In this document: piece after piece, positions 21,720 to 33,942 of the stretch | How positions within the stretch are numbered: the stretch's first letter is position 1 | Layout: each line of letters starts with the position of its first letter | Assembly: GCA_020809705.1 (NCBI GenBank) | Contig: CP085829.1 | Coordinates: 186,001-250,000 of the forward strand | From: Calonectria ilicicola | Lineage: Eukaryota > Ascomycota > Sordariomycetes > Hypocreales > Nectriaceae | Direction: 5' to 3' | DNA: 64,000 nucleotides | Program-made: the position numbers and the translations under genes | Notes under the pieces: model-generated | Told to the model about the DNA's origin: nothing | Seen by the model: the letters and a program-made list of their open reading frames with translations, nothing else | Databases searched by the model: none

Positions 21720-23693
21720 ATGGTCTCGGCAAAAACGATCGCCACTATTTTCTTATTTTTATCGAAAACGGACGCGACTGCGTGCCGACCAAAAGTCAGA
21801 ACGACAGGCTCTTTGAGTAATTTTCAACCAGTCTCTCTATCACCACCCTCGTACTCGACCGTATCAAACGAACCAGCCGGCTCGACTCTCAGCGAGATAC
21901 ATTTCAAGAGCAGCAGCGCAACCACAAGGACGATCGTTTCCAACAATATCGGTACCTCTGAGACATTTGCTACCATCGCAGCGAGCGATAAGACCGAGAC
22001 AAGTGTCATTCCGGACAACATTGCTCCGACAAACCCAGATCTCAACTTTGCTCTTTCAACTAGCGAGACTCTGAGAAAATCCCCAGAAAATTCACCTTCT
22101 GCCGAGAGCTCGACCAGTTTTAGGACCGCAACTTCGGAAAGCATTACCACGATCACCGTGGGTGTATCAACGAGCACCATTTCCAGTTCCATAAGCGACG
22201 TAACAGAGAGCAGTACCGAAAAATCCGAGCTTACCATCAGTGAAACTCAAAGTATCTCAGAAAGTTCTGGTGTCGCTGAGAGTACAACTAGTACCGACAC
22301 TAGTAGTATAAACGATGGCAGTCCTACAGGAATCAATACGAGCCCTTCTCTTTCTGTCGGCGAAATTCAAAGTAATGTCTCGCCAAGTACAAGTGTAATC
22401 ACTAGTTTACAGACCGAGACTACCTCTAGTACGCAGAATCAAAACGTAGCAAGCGGCAACACTGACACTACTTTGCCTGTCAGCGAAACGCAAAGCGATG
22501 TTTCAGAGAGTACGGCACGTATTGTCGAATCTACTTCCAACAGCGCTTCTACAGCTATCGAAAGCACGGAAACAAATATCATTTCAGCGTCTCAAAGTCA
22601 AAATACAGCCCAAACTACTGGTACAGACACTGCTTCTGGCTTGCTTGCCAGTGAGAATCAAAGCAGTAGCTCGCATCGTACAGATACTAGCGAATCCATT
22701 TCTGAAAGCTCTTCCGCAGCTTTTGGAAGCACCGCAACAAATATTATTGTCACTTCCCAGGATCAAAGTGCAACCGAGACTGATCCTAGCTCTAATATTA
22801 TTTCAACAACTGCAACCGTAGTATCCAGCCAATCTTCCCTTACTACGAGCACTACTAGTGCGGCTTCAACTTGGACCGGTCTGGTAACTAACCAAAGTTT
22901 TGATGACCAGTCGCCGGATGGAAACTATGATGGATCTCCTTGGATCCTGACCGGTGGGGTTGTGTCAACCGCAACTGGGTCACTAACCCCAGTGTCTGGG
23001 GATCGTTTTGGGCAAGTAATATTTAATCTCTCACATGATATTGCTAATTGTTGTAGACTTCTTAATGTTGCACCAGGGCCAGCTGTATTTGCCAGACAAA
23101 CAATCTCGGATGTGGAACCTGAAAAGCACCATCTGCTCACCTACTTCTCAAGGTTTGCGCTGGTATATCTTGGGTCCACTGGACGTTTATACGACCATCT
23201 GATTATCGATGGAGTATCATATGATCAGTCGTTTTCGGGCACTTATCTGAACTTGCGTACCGCAAAATACATCATCACAGCTTCATCCAACACTTTGGAT
23301 ATTAGAATAGGCGCCTACAGCGACGGCCCGCGGTTCCAAATGGAATTAGACACCGTCACTCTAGTTCCCTACGAAATAAAGTGTCCGTCTAGCGACTCGG
23401 TCCCACAAGGGACAGTATGTGGCTCTATTGGGGCCGTGGGCAGCCCAGATGTGATTTCACAGACATCAAATATGGGCTTGGACGACTGCGCATCAGCGTG
23501 TTGGAAGGACCAAACTTGCCTTTCATTTCAGCTCTCTTATGGTTCATTCTGGATTCCATTTGGCACCTGTATTCTGTATAGACAATCCCTTGCAGGCATG
23601 GGCTACGGGCCTGTTGGTGCAGGAACATCATTCAGATCGACGGATAAACACTTTTACAGTAGAGAATGTTTTCAATGTTCTGGAAGCGGCTAA
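21720..23693 (+). CDS. Ser/Thr-rich surface protein with Apple/PAN-like C-terminus
   Basis: Single exon of 657 residues from ATG 21720; an upstream in-frame GTG is not used because MVSAKTIATIFLFLSKTDA looks like a signal peptide. Residues about 30-380 are very rich in Ser and Thr, with imperfect repeats around ESTSNSAST, SQSQN and SENQSS, and would be heavily O-mannosylated, forming a stalk. From WTGLVTNQSFDD (near 384) a beta-rich, carbohydrate-binding-like module of about 170 residues runs to VTLVPYEIKCP. The last ~95 residues contain regularly spaced Cys (VCGS, DDCASACWKDQTC, TCILY, RECFQC), as in Apple/PAN-type modules. I infer a cell-wall or secreted adhesin-like protein. No GPI signal is present at the C-terminus. 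A fragment of the same module lies at 16786-16850. Confidence 0.78.
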   Translation: MVSAKTIATIFLFLSKTDATACRPKVRTTGSLSNFQPVSLSPPSYSTVSNEPAGSTLSEIHFKSSSATTRTIVSNNIGTSETFATIAASDKTETSVIPDNIAPTNPDLNFALSTSETLRKSPENSPSAESSTSFRTATSESITTITVGVSTSTISSSISDVTESSTEKSELTISETQSISESSGVAESTTSTDTSSINDGSPTGINTSPSLSVGEIQSNVSPSTSVITSLQTETTSSTQNQNVASGNTDTTLPVSETQSDVSESTARIVESTSNSASTAIESTETNIISASQSQNTAQTTGTDTASGLLASENQSSSSHRTDTSESISESSSAAFGSTATNIIVTSQDQSATETDPSSNIISTTATVVSSQSSLTTSTTSAASTWTGLVTNQSFDDQSPDGNYDGSPWILTGGVVSTATGSLTPVSGDRFGQVIFNLSHDIANCCRLLNVAPGPAVFARQTISDVEPEKHHLLTYFSRFALVYLGSTGRLYDHLIIDGVSYDQSFSGTYLNLRTAKYIITASSNTLDIRIGAYSDGPRFQMELDTVTLVPYEIKCPSSDSVPQGTVCGSIGAVGSPDVISQTSNMGLDDCASACWKDQTCLSFQLSYGSFWIPFGTCILYRQSLAGMGYGPVGAGTSFRSTDKHFYSRECFQCSGSG

Positions 23694-24593
23694 GATTGCA
23701 ATGAGTAATTGGGCAAATTCCTTCATTTTTTCTCGCTCAAGTTTCCATCAATTTTACCCTTCCTTATCTATGCTCGACTTCCAGTTTATTAATCCTTCAA
23801 ACCACCTGTTCAATGAACTAGTCAACACGAAATAGTCGTAAAGAAATGCGACGGGCCACACAAGCGACGTAAGCGACGTAAGCGATAGGCGACGTTGTCT
23901 CCAAGAAAGTGACCAGGGTGTGTTGGAAATAAAGTAAATTGCGCCGTTCATAAATCCGGAAGATCCGATGAGAACAACCATCCGGTCATGGGTGCACTGT
24001 CGTTTAGACCGAGTCGGATTGCCCGTTGATGTGGACAGTGCTCAGGTTCGAACTCGTAACTCTTATCACGGGCCATTGATCACCAAAGCCTTGCTGTAAT
24101 CTCATGACCCACTACTATCATGATGCCTGCCCTTGTCATCCCTTCTGGGCCCCCCATGCGAACGGTCTCAGGGCAACGAACAAGGGGTTTTTCACAGTGA
24201 GAAAAAAACGTGCATAAGAATGGGGAGACTTTACAAGGCGTGCACGGTTAGAAAAAAGAAAGGAATAAGAAAAAAGAAAACATATACGAGAGGGATCAAA
24301 ACATCAGGAGATATGATATCATGGGAATTGGAAACTGGATGACACGAATCGTCAAAAGAGGAAGTTGCAATAATGCCTTGTATTAAGTAAGACCTAGCTA
24401 AGGTTCAGGTCATCGAGCTCTTTTATCACATTGACATGGGTATGAAGCCCCCTGTCTCATTATTCACCCGACCACGCACGTGGCACATCTTCTGGTACAC
24501 CGATCGTAGTCCAACGCAAAAATTATCCATTTTTTTTCTATGCCCGGATTCTAGCAAACCAATAGCTAAACCTTATTATGATTAAAGGATAAC
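23694..24593. other. Convergent intergenic region
   Basis: 3' flank of two convergent genes. It contains a purine-rich tract (GAAAAAAGAAAGGAATAAG, about 24250-24285) and a short tandem repeat at 23862-23887. No gene was recognised. Confidence 0.5.
23862..23887 (+). repeat. 9 bp tandem repeat AAGCGACGT
   Basis: Two perfect copies and a partial third copy of AAGCGACGT, followed by AGGCGACG. Confidence 0.8.
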
Positions 24594-26908
24594 CTATACT
24601 GAAACGGGGCTGGCCAGAGTCAGCGTAACGGCTGAGCCGCTGAGAGTAACCCACTGAATGGGCGGCTCATTTCCGACCTGGTCCGCAGTGGCAGAACCCC
24701 CGGAGGCCGAAACTGAACCAGTGGGGATGGTGACAGGGATGGGCACGCTGCAGGTGTTGCTGTCGGCGGTGACAGTAACGGAGGTGATGGTCTTGCCATC
24801 CGAAGAGAAGCCGTATGAGAGCTTGGGGTTGCAAGCATCGCGAGTCTGTCGGTCAACGAAGTACTGGGCGGTCTCATCGTGGGTCAGGGAGATGAGGGGC
24901 CAGTTGGTAAGACGGGTCATCTCCTGGACAATGGTCTCGGTCCAGGCCATTACGAGGGACATCTGGCCGGTCTGGTCACCAATGGTGAGGGTCTCGGCAT
25001 CGGTCTGTCGCATGTTGGCCTGGTGGAACATGTAGGGGTCGGACATCAGGGAGAGAAGGTAACGGGTGTTGTCAGTCTTTCCAAGAGCCAGAAGGTTGGT
25101 GAAGTTGCCGGATCCAGCAGAGGTGTCAATCCACTCCTGGGTGGTGCACTCGGGGGTATCGCAGTTGTAGTAGATGGTGGTGGCAAATCGGGGGACAATG
25201 ACAAGACCGTCGTAACCGTTGCTGGCGACAGTGCTGATGAGAGGCCAGTACTTGTTGTCGGCGTTACGGAGGACAGGGCGGGTGTTGTCACCAACAACTC
25301 GGGTGATACCGTTCTCCATCCAGGCGCGGATAGCATCAGCGTTGTGAAGACCAGTGATGGCGGGGGGAATGATGCCGTTGGGGGAGAATCGGGTAGCGCT
25401 GGCAATACCAGACTGAGAGAGCCAGGCCTGGTTGAACTGGATCTCGCGGACGGCATCCTCGTAGGTGGCGTTGTTGAGTTCCAAGTGGGAGAAGGTGTGG
25501 GAGACGTGGGCAAAGGCGTTCAGGTTGGCCTCGGTGTAGAACCAAGAAGCGAGGTCGTCGAGGGCAGCGCAGGCCTTGGTCCAGTTGTAAGTGACAAACT
25601 CGTCACCCCAGTAGTTGACACCAGTTCCGGGGACCTTCATGAACTCAAGAGCAGTGTCGGGGGGAGACTCGTAGTCGACGGCGGCGTCGGGAATGCAGGT
25701 ACCCTCGGAGACAGTCTGGTCGATGGCGGCAATAATGTCACCGTTTCCGTTGTGGCCAAGCTCGAGGCGGAAGGAGGAGCCGGAGGGCATGCGAGAGTTG
25801 ATGCTGGTCTGCCAGGTAACGTGGGCCTCAAGATCGCCGGTGCGGAGTCTGAACTCGGTGCCGTTGGGGTAGTAGATCTCGGTGCTGAGCTGAAGATCGT
25901 CAATCTGAGGGGACAGGTGGACCTTGCGCTTGCCCATGAAGACACCGCGGGTCATCCAGTGGATGTGAGCGTGCTGGAGGAAGCTGGAAGTCTGCGACCA
26001 GTCGGGGGCCCAGGTCATGAACCAGACAAACTGCTCACGGCCGGAGAAGTTGTTGATGACGGCAGCAACGGTCTCGGTGTCGAAGCCAGTGGTGGTGCCG
26101 AACTTGGCGACCATGCGGGTGGTGGTGGAATCAGAGATGGTAGCAGGAACATGGTACAGTCCAGTGGTAGAGAGACCAGCATCACTATTATGGGTGTTAG
26201 CTATACTGTTTCTTTTGACCTTGGTTTATGTTCGCAACTTACGCCTTGATGTTGGCAGTGGGGAAGTCGGAGGTGTTGGTGAAGCTAACCAGCTGCTCAA
26301 CACCATCACCACAGCAGCCGCCGACAGCGGTAGTTCCTAATCACATTGGTTAGCAACTTGCAGAATTGAACTAGCTTGAGTTTCTTAGACTTACCAAAGT
26401 TGGGACCGGGGTACTCGTTGATACGGACCATGCGGACGCCAAAATCGAGCTGGTAGTTGTACATGGCAGTCCACTGAGCATCGGTGATGGCACTGCTCCA
26501 GGAGCCGTTGTAGTCGTAGGAAACCGAGTCCATGATGATGATACCGCCATAGTTTCCGTGGGTCAGGGAGGAGTTGAGAGTAGGCAGAGTAATTCCTTCC
26601 GAGGGAACAATGATGTCCTCGTAGGGAATGCCGTAGGCCAAGAGACCCAGGTAGGCGTTGGACGCAATGTAGTCAGTGGAAGCAATAACCAGGATGGTGC
26701 TGTCTACTGAAGCAACGGAAGCGCTGACGCTGGCGGTGTTGTTGGTGCCCGCGGGGACATTGGCAACGGGAGTGGCGACGGTGCCAGCAGCGGTGCTGGT
26801 AGCGGCCTGTCGGCGGATGTGGGCGTGGTCATGGTGGTGGTTACCGTGAGCCTTGGCGAGAGGGCTCAGGACGCTGAGGGTCGCGCCCAAAAGAGTGGAA
26901 GAACGCAT
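24594..26908 (-). CDS. agd3: Agd3-like galactosaminogalactan deacetylase
   Basis: Three exons (26908-26395, 26336-26243, 26184-24594) join to 732 residues, with introns of 58 and 57 bp. ATG 26908 starts a signal peptide (MRSSTLLGATLSVLSPLAKA) followed by a His-rich patch. I recognise the family from HAHIHWMTRG and the metal-site motifs: SPQIDDLQ near residue 297 (Asp) and HVSHTFSHLE near 428 (HxxxxxH-type His pair). In Aspergillus fumigatus, Agd3 is a secreted CE18 deacetylase that partially de-N-acetylates galactosaminogalactan, making the polymer cationic and adhesive for biofilm; it carries a carbohydrate-binding domain. The usual partner genes (uge3, sph3, ega3, gtb3) are not seen in this window, so the gene stands alone here. 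Codon use is strongly GC3-biased, unlike most neighbours, suggesting high expression. Confidence 0.82.
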
Positions 26909-29900
26909 TATGGCGAACGGGTTGCAAGCAAGCAAGCAAAGAGCGAATGGATGAAGTCAAAGACTACAAAACGAAAGAAAGCCAACTCAAGGTGAGCTGG
27001 AGGTGAACAACGACAACGAACTCAAAAGAGGGATGATCGACGGCCCAGTTGTAGAAATCGGGAAGAGATGGCCGGGTTTAAATGCGAGCCCTCGATGGCC
27101 CATGGAGCATCCCCCGAGACGGAGTTGGGGAGAGTGGAGATGGGCAAGGAAACACCAAGTTACAGGTCTCATCATTGGTAATCCCTAGCTGTGAGGCCCT
27201 CGTCAGTGGCTGCAACCGTTAATCCCGGGATATTACCCTTGCGGGCTGAAACGACGCCCGATCTTGGCGTGAATGGCCGCACCGAGGTTGGTGTAACCAA
27301 AATTTTCCGCGCGGAGCACGTAACGAGATCTCGACATGACAGCCCTTGGAAGCACTTTGGAGCCCTTGGTCGTCGGGCCGGTGGCTGATGATTGGTCGGC
27401 TCCGGAGCTCGCTCGTATCCGACGATCCTTGCGATGGTGGCTCGAACGAGCAGCCAGGCACGGCCCAATCAAGGGCAGGCCTTGTGCCGTGCCTGACGGG
27501 GGCATTAGGTCAATGGCTTGATTAGCGCAGGGATGCGGCAACTTCAGCTACGGTGGAGGGTGAGGGCGAGGTGGTCCTCGTATATACGGAGTACGGAACG
27601 GAGTGTGTAGAGTAGTGAGTGGACTGTCCAGTACAGTAAGACCATCCTGTAGTCCTGCTACTGCAGATACCAGCATTGGCCACCGGAAATTTCAGCTCGT
27701 TAGCCTGCGTGTATCCAGAATAAGGATAGCGCCCCCTGAAGGCGGAAGCAACCCGATCTGCAGCTAAGATCTCTCTGTTCCACTCTAGAGTGAGAAAAGA
27801 AGAAGGAAAAGATTTTTTTTGACTGCTGACAGGTACACTGCATATGTTACGACCGTAACACCACCGTTGCTGTCTGTCCATCCGGTGTGTGCATGTGTGG
27901 TGGTAGTGGTGGGTGCTCGTGCCCTCGTGTGGCCTGCATCATAGTGCATCAAATAAACAGCCCCATGCATAAATTTAAACGGCCAACACACACGAAAGGG
28001 TACCGTAACCTGCTTTTCAAAGGGGCAACCTCGTATTCCGTACGTATCGCTACCAAACTCAACGTGCCAAGGGGGATTAGCCCAGCTCCACACCACGGCA
28101 AGTGACATCCGACCAGCGTTCCCCTGGTGCCCCCCCAAGCGAGTATCAAGCTCCCAATTTAGAATTCGCGGCCAATGGAACGGGTTGAAAGCCCAGGGCT
28201 TCCAGGGTTTCTAGTGCAGCACCTGCTGAATCAGGCCGTGGCAGGAGTATTGGCAAATGCTTGTCGCTGCATTGCAGCTATTCCAGACCAAGTAATCCGT
28301 ATCGCTCGCTTCGTTCGTGATGGATGGATGCCAACGCGACTCCACCCTCAGGCTGCGGGAGGCACCGCAGCCACGTCGATGAAATAAAAAACTACCATCG
28401 TGGCGTCCGATTCATGCACGGCTTATGTTTTTGGCGTCGTCTGTCCTGTCCTGTCTGTCCGTCCGTCGCGCTCGCTCTCGCATATTCCCTCGTCCACCAG
28501 AGCCTGGTCAATCTCAATCCAATCTGGTGGGGCGGCGACGACGACGTCCCCTTGAACACCGCCGGTCGACCAGGGATCGAAGCTTCTAAAAAGGGTTAAA
28601 AATTAACAAAATAGCTAAGGTATGACTCGAACTCCGTAGATCTCCCGACTGGTTGACCCGTTTTTATGGTTATTTTAATATGCAAGATAAAGCCACCCTT
28701 CTCCATCATCACTCTTTTGTTGTCTGACTAGCAGCCCGTCCCTGGCAAGGCGAGGGAATCATATCGTTGCTCACTCTCCCAGCCGTGTTTATTTCATCAC
28801 AGCTGAAGGATTACCCCCATGCTCCAAGGTTCCGTGCGTACAGCTGGCAGCAGCCCTGCGTCAATAGTTCAGGCCACGCCCGCGGCTGCGGCGAATGGGA
28901 GCCGTCCGCATCTCACCATCCGCCGCAGCCAAGACGGCGCCCTCTGGATCCCATCGCGACGTTTTTCCCTCTTCCATCACGCAGGCTTACACGGGAACGC
29001 GTTCCGTTTCAACTGTAACTGACATAGCCGCCCGTTCCTGAATCGCAACAGTGCATGTGCATATCCGGAGATTAAGTGGGATGCCGTTCGTTGCTTGCGT
29101 TGCATCATCACCAACATGCATCCTGAGCCAGAGTCATCATGAGGACAGAGCCACTACGCCACAGTTCATATAAACGCGCGGCCTTTTGCTTGCCCGAGCA
29201 AGCCGATGCCGATACACAACTCTCAGCCGCAGATCCTAATTCGCGCAGGCGGGGAGGTGGGCGTTTTGGTTTAAGCTTATGCCGTCTCAGCTGCTTGTTG
29301 CATCATTGATTGAGTGAACAACACCAACACTGTGTTGAACAGCAACTTGGTGGATATTTTCAAGAGTCGTCTAGCCCAACGCTCGCATCGGCTTGGCCAC
29401 TTGGCCATCGGCTTGGCTTGAGCTGTCTTGGATCTCCGAGTAAAGTCCGGTGTCCAGAAGTGGGTTTATGGTTCCAGCCAAGCCTTGGCAAATGTCAGCA
29501 CATTCCAGCTTCCCAGTTGACCATCCCCGAACCAGCAAGGCTTTCCTGCTAAGGCTCAGCAACCGGCCATTTCCATTCACGGTGCTTACGGTTTTTTTAT
29601 TCAATAATGATGCGAAAATGTCGGCCGCCATTGCCCGTCCAGGCAGGATGTCCATGTCCAGTTACCGCTGACAAGGAGGAATCAAGGACCACCCCAACCA
29701 CTTGACCATTACCTGGCCACGTGCTACCATATAACCGGTCAAAACTTTAGGGTAGACTTGAACGCGTATACTGAGTTTGTGATATTTTCCGATCACTTCG
29801 CCGATGATACGCTTTTGAGAAAGAAAAGTGAGAGCATAACACTTGATGTTTACAATGGAAGCCGCAGTTTGCCGAACAGTTGCCCACTATCCGGTCCGGT

Positions 29901-32237
29901 CCACGTAGTCTAAGTTAATCTGTGGATAAAATCCCGTTCAGCCCTGGTCGAGTTTCTGATTAAGTTTCGTTGCGTCATCTCCAATAATCAAGCAAAGTGT
30001 CTTTGGACAAAGTTGATTTTTCCAGGGCGACGTGCCGTCAACTGAAATGCAGTTTCACAAAAAAGGATAAAAACCATTGGTGCATATCGCTCGGCAATGC
30101 TGACACAGGATAGTGCTATTTTTATATAAAGTATTCCCGGCATTCTATTACAGGACACGGGAAAATATTATTTCGTGGTAAGCGACTCGGCTATTGTCAG
30201 AAGGCGAGTGCCGGTAAAGTGCAGGGTGAGGAACTCTTGAATTCTAGAAGATTGCATATACGAGGACAACCTTGGTCGCCTTATCTTGGACCACCCGTTT
30301 ATTCTGGCGGTCAACAATATCCCCCAGGTTATAGCAAACTTCCACATTGAGCATGTGGATATGGTTCATGCCATGGAGTACGTCGCAGGTGGTCATGTGG
30401 AAGCCGGGGTTGGGAGGTTTAATCTACGTAGGGCTCATTCACCTGCAGTATGCCCGACCCAACTCTATTGTCTGATTCACGAAAGCCTATCCCCGCAACG
30501 AATGGACATGCTGCTGCGATAGACAACCATTCCCATCCCATCCCATTTTCTCTACTATGCTCATATGCCCAGCATTTTGCGATCCCCGCTCAGTCAGCCC
30601 TCCAAGGCTCGGTTCCAGCGTGCCGGTGTCCAGCATTAGCATCTGTGCGAACGGGCTAGGCGACATGGCCCGAGCGGGGAACAAAAGGCCACGAGGCGAA
30701 GCCGCGACGTCATGCGCAAAGCCAAGAAGCCAAGCTGATGATGCGACTCGGGTCAGAATATCTGAAGGCGAGACGGGCTTGGCAACTGTTGGAGGTGACT
30801 AATGTCATCCCCATCAGCCCTGGCGGAAAGTCTATGAAGGGCATCACGCCCCATGACCCTGACGCGCGTCCACTCCACCCGCCCCATCTGACTCGTCATG
30901 GGGCATTTGTGAATGCGGTTCACAAGTTGTGCAGAGTAGTATTATAGGATTTGTAGAGTATTTCAACACCAAAGTTAATTCGTATTTCACCGAGAGAAGG
31001 CTATCTTTTTTCTCCCCTTTCCCCCCCTATGTTTTCTCCTCGTCAGAATAAATCCGAGCCATTCATTTTCTTGACTCAAGGGAAGTGGGGGACGAAAATC
31101 TGGAGGCCAAGAGTGTGGAGACGTCCACCTCGGGAGGATCGGCATCTTGGCAAAAGATTTGTTGTTCATCCTCATATGCGCGGTTAGGGATTTGCAATAT
31201 ACACGTTTAAATCCATCGTTGATCCTAAACTTGACATGATGGATTTTATGGTAGATTTTGCAAGAAATTGTTCGCCAGAGAGCAATGAAATCAATGTCGT
31301 TAAATCCCTCAGTTCAAAAATTAATCGTGTACCTTACCCTAGACAACTAAAAATGTCCCATCGCATCCTTTGAAAATTTAGCAGAGTACATGACAATTGC
31401 GCAATGGTTATATAATTTCAAATAACCGAATCGCAATCATTTTATTGATTTGGCTTACTTGCAAGTTGGTTTGCTGGAGACTGCTTCGCACTATACAGTC
31501 GTGTCTCTTGTTCGTAATGTGTTGTGTTAAGGAATCATAAGCTTGAATACAACTATGATCCTCTATTTTATCAATGTGTCAAACGAAATGATGCATCGGT
31601 TTCCACAATAAATTTAATCTTTTTCATTTTGTTATACATGAAGAAAAATAAAAAAAAATAAGATAGCCAAGGCGAGAGCTTTTAGAATTCCTATTAGCCG
31701 TCATGATCATATTGGCGGGTTGTCATTCATGATTCTCGCACCGGTTGGTTGCATTGATATATAGATGATTGACGTAGAAATTATCATTGATACTCGATTT
31801 TATAACGATAAAACCATATGCTGATTTTTTCAGGTTGACCCAATTGATTCACTTCTATGAGACAAATCTTCTCCCCGCCATTTCAACAATCGTCCGAGGC
31901 CCAACGCCACGTTGTCCAGGGCGCAGACTAAGACAATCCGTCAACCATTTAGGGCTTGACAGTTACCGTTTTTGCGAAAAAGAGACGAAAAACGTGACCA
32001 AATACCATCCTCCGTCATCAACGCCAAGCGGCCGATTTATCCGTACTACGATGCTACGGCTCGGCTTGTCCGATGTGGAGACGATTGCGGCTTGGCGGCA
32101 CGTCGGCACCTGTGACGTATGTTTTCAACATCGTTATAAAAACGGTTTGCGAAGACGGAATGCGTAGTAAATCTGTTGGATGGAAAAATTGAGCTGTAAA
32201 AGCATAATTCTAGACATACCAATTCGAAATATCAACC
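26909..32237. other. 5.3 kb gene-free stretch
   Basis: Divergent intergenic region between agd3 and the metacaspase gene. All open frames are short, overlap on both strands and lack motifs. Composition shifts from GC-rich (27.0-29.7 kb) to AT-rich (31.2-32.2 kb). Small features include a CCCATCCCATCCCATT run at about 30535-30550 and CTGTCCGTCCGTCG near 28455. It may hold long leaders, regulatory DNA or non-coding transcripts; nothing visible decides. Confidence 0.45.
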
Positions 32238-33716
32238 ATGTCTTTTTACCCCGGACCCGGCGGCCCCGGTGAACACTATCGGAGCACTCCGCCGTTTTAT
32301 CCACCGCCTCACGGCCCTCCGCCGCCAGGGCCGCCTCCGGGCCAATCCCATTACGGTGGATTTCCTCCTCATTCACAGCAATACGGCCACCGAAATTTCG
32401 CACCACCTCCGGGGCCTCCGCCTCCGGGTCTTTCACCTGACGGCTATCTCTCGCATGGTCCTCCGCATGGTCCTCCGCATGGCTATTCCCCTGGCCCTCC
32501 TTCGCCCTTTGGGAATTACGGGCCTCCTCGTCCCCATTTTCACTCTACACCTCCGCCACCGCCTCCAAATCTCAATCCATCTTCCGTTTCTTGGTCGGGC
32601 TATGAAAACATCAATCGCGATGCCCGCCCTGGCCCCCCTCCGCCGACCGTGCCCCAGCGGTTTGGCAATGGTGCACCCTCAGAATACACATTCCAATACT
32701 CCAATTGCACAGGGCGACGTAAAGCTCTTCTCATTGGTATCAACTATTTTGGTCAGCAGGGCGAGCTGAAGGGGTGCATTAATGATGTGGCCACGGTTTC
32801 AGCTTTTCTGGTAGAGCACCATGGTTATAAGCGGGAGGACATGGTTATTCTGACCGACGACAAAGCCAATCCAATCATGCAACCCACCAGGGCTAACATG
32901 ATCACTGCTTTTGAATGGTTGGTTAAAGATGCGCGCCCTCACGACTCGCTGTTCCTCCACTACTCAGGTCATGGTGGGCGTACTGAGGACTTGGATGGTG
33001 ACGAGGATGACGGATTTGACGATGTCATATATCCAGTCGACTGGCGAAAGACTGGTCACATCATCGATGATGAGATTCACGCCCGTGTAGTGAAGCCGCT
33101 ACAGGCCGGTGTTCGGTTGACCGCTATTTTTGATTCCTGCCACTCTGCTACTGCCATGGATCTGCCATATGTGTACTCCACCAAGGGTATCCTCAAAGAG
33201 CCAAACCTGGCCAAAGAGGCTGGCCAAGGCTTGCTTGGCGCTTATAATGCCTACATCAACAATGATTTTGAGGGCGTTGCCAATACCCTAATCAATTTCA
33301 CTCAGACGGCATTGAATGGAAACGAAGGATACAAGAAGACGATTGAAACCAGAACCTCACCAGCAGACGTCATCATGTGGGCTGGTAGTAAGGATGACCA
33401 GACATCGTGAGTGGCTTGATAATTTTGTTCCACGTGGAATATTTTACTCACATTTTATCTTTAGTGCCGACACAACCATCGACTCCAAAGCTACCGGTGC
33501 CATGTCATGGGCCTTCATCACCTGCCTCAAGGCCAAGCCTCAACAAAGCTACGTTGAGCTGCTGAACAACATCAGAAACCTTCTTGAGCCGAACTACACC
33601 CAAAAGCCTCAGCTATCATGCAGTCACCCATTAGGTGAGATATTACTGCATTCGTATTGCTCCGAGTATTTTTGCTAACTGGTATCTTAGACACCGATCT
33701 TCTTTTTGTTATGTGA
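32238..33716 (+). CDS. Type I metacaspase
   Basis: Three exons (32238-33406, 33465-33634, 33691-33716) give 454 residues; introns are 58 and 56 bp. Residues 1-150 are a Pro/Gly/Tyr/His-rich prodomain (repeats of PPHGPP and PPPPG), typical of fungal type I metacaspases. The peptidase C14 domain begins at [19 protein letters not shown]. The catalytic dyad is His245 (HYSGHGG) and Cys301 (FDSCHSA). An acidic Ca-binding-type loop, [13 protein letters not shown], follows the His. The last exon encodes only the tail ending DTDLLFVM. Metacaspases cleave after Arg/Lys, need Ca2+, and act in stress responses, protein-aggregate clearance and cell death. The full catalytic machinery is intact. Confidence 0.95.
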
Positions 33717-33942
33717 TGTGTAATTGATGAACGGGCACATTTTTTCAGGGCTGAATATGACATCGTTCATAGGAGAATTATACTATTACCTCCCTATTAC
33801 TGGTTTTTATCACGGATACTCAAGGCGTTACTATACCCACAAATAGACATGCAATGCAATGACGTAACGAAATCTTTGAATTCATTCTTTTTTTACTAAA
33901 TTGGTATCCTCATTTCATCGTAGAACATCCATCGTGACATCT

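Noticed and set aside
24030..24090. Possible tRNA (GGTTCGAACTC resembles a T-loop)
   Set aside because: I could not form an acceptor stem, D arm or anticodon arm around it; no supported tRNA was found in the window.
24879..26249. A 456-codon plus-strand open frame opposite the Agd3-like gene
   Set aside because: It is Gly/Val/Asp-rich with no domain and mirrors the strong third-position GC bias of the real minus-strand exon, so it is an antisense shadow that also overlaps an intron.
24594..26908. A galactosaminogalactan biosynthetic cluster around the Agd3-like gene
   Set aside because: No epimerase, glycosyltransferase or partner hydrolase lies within reach in the window.
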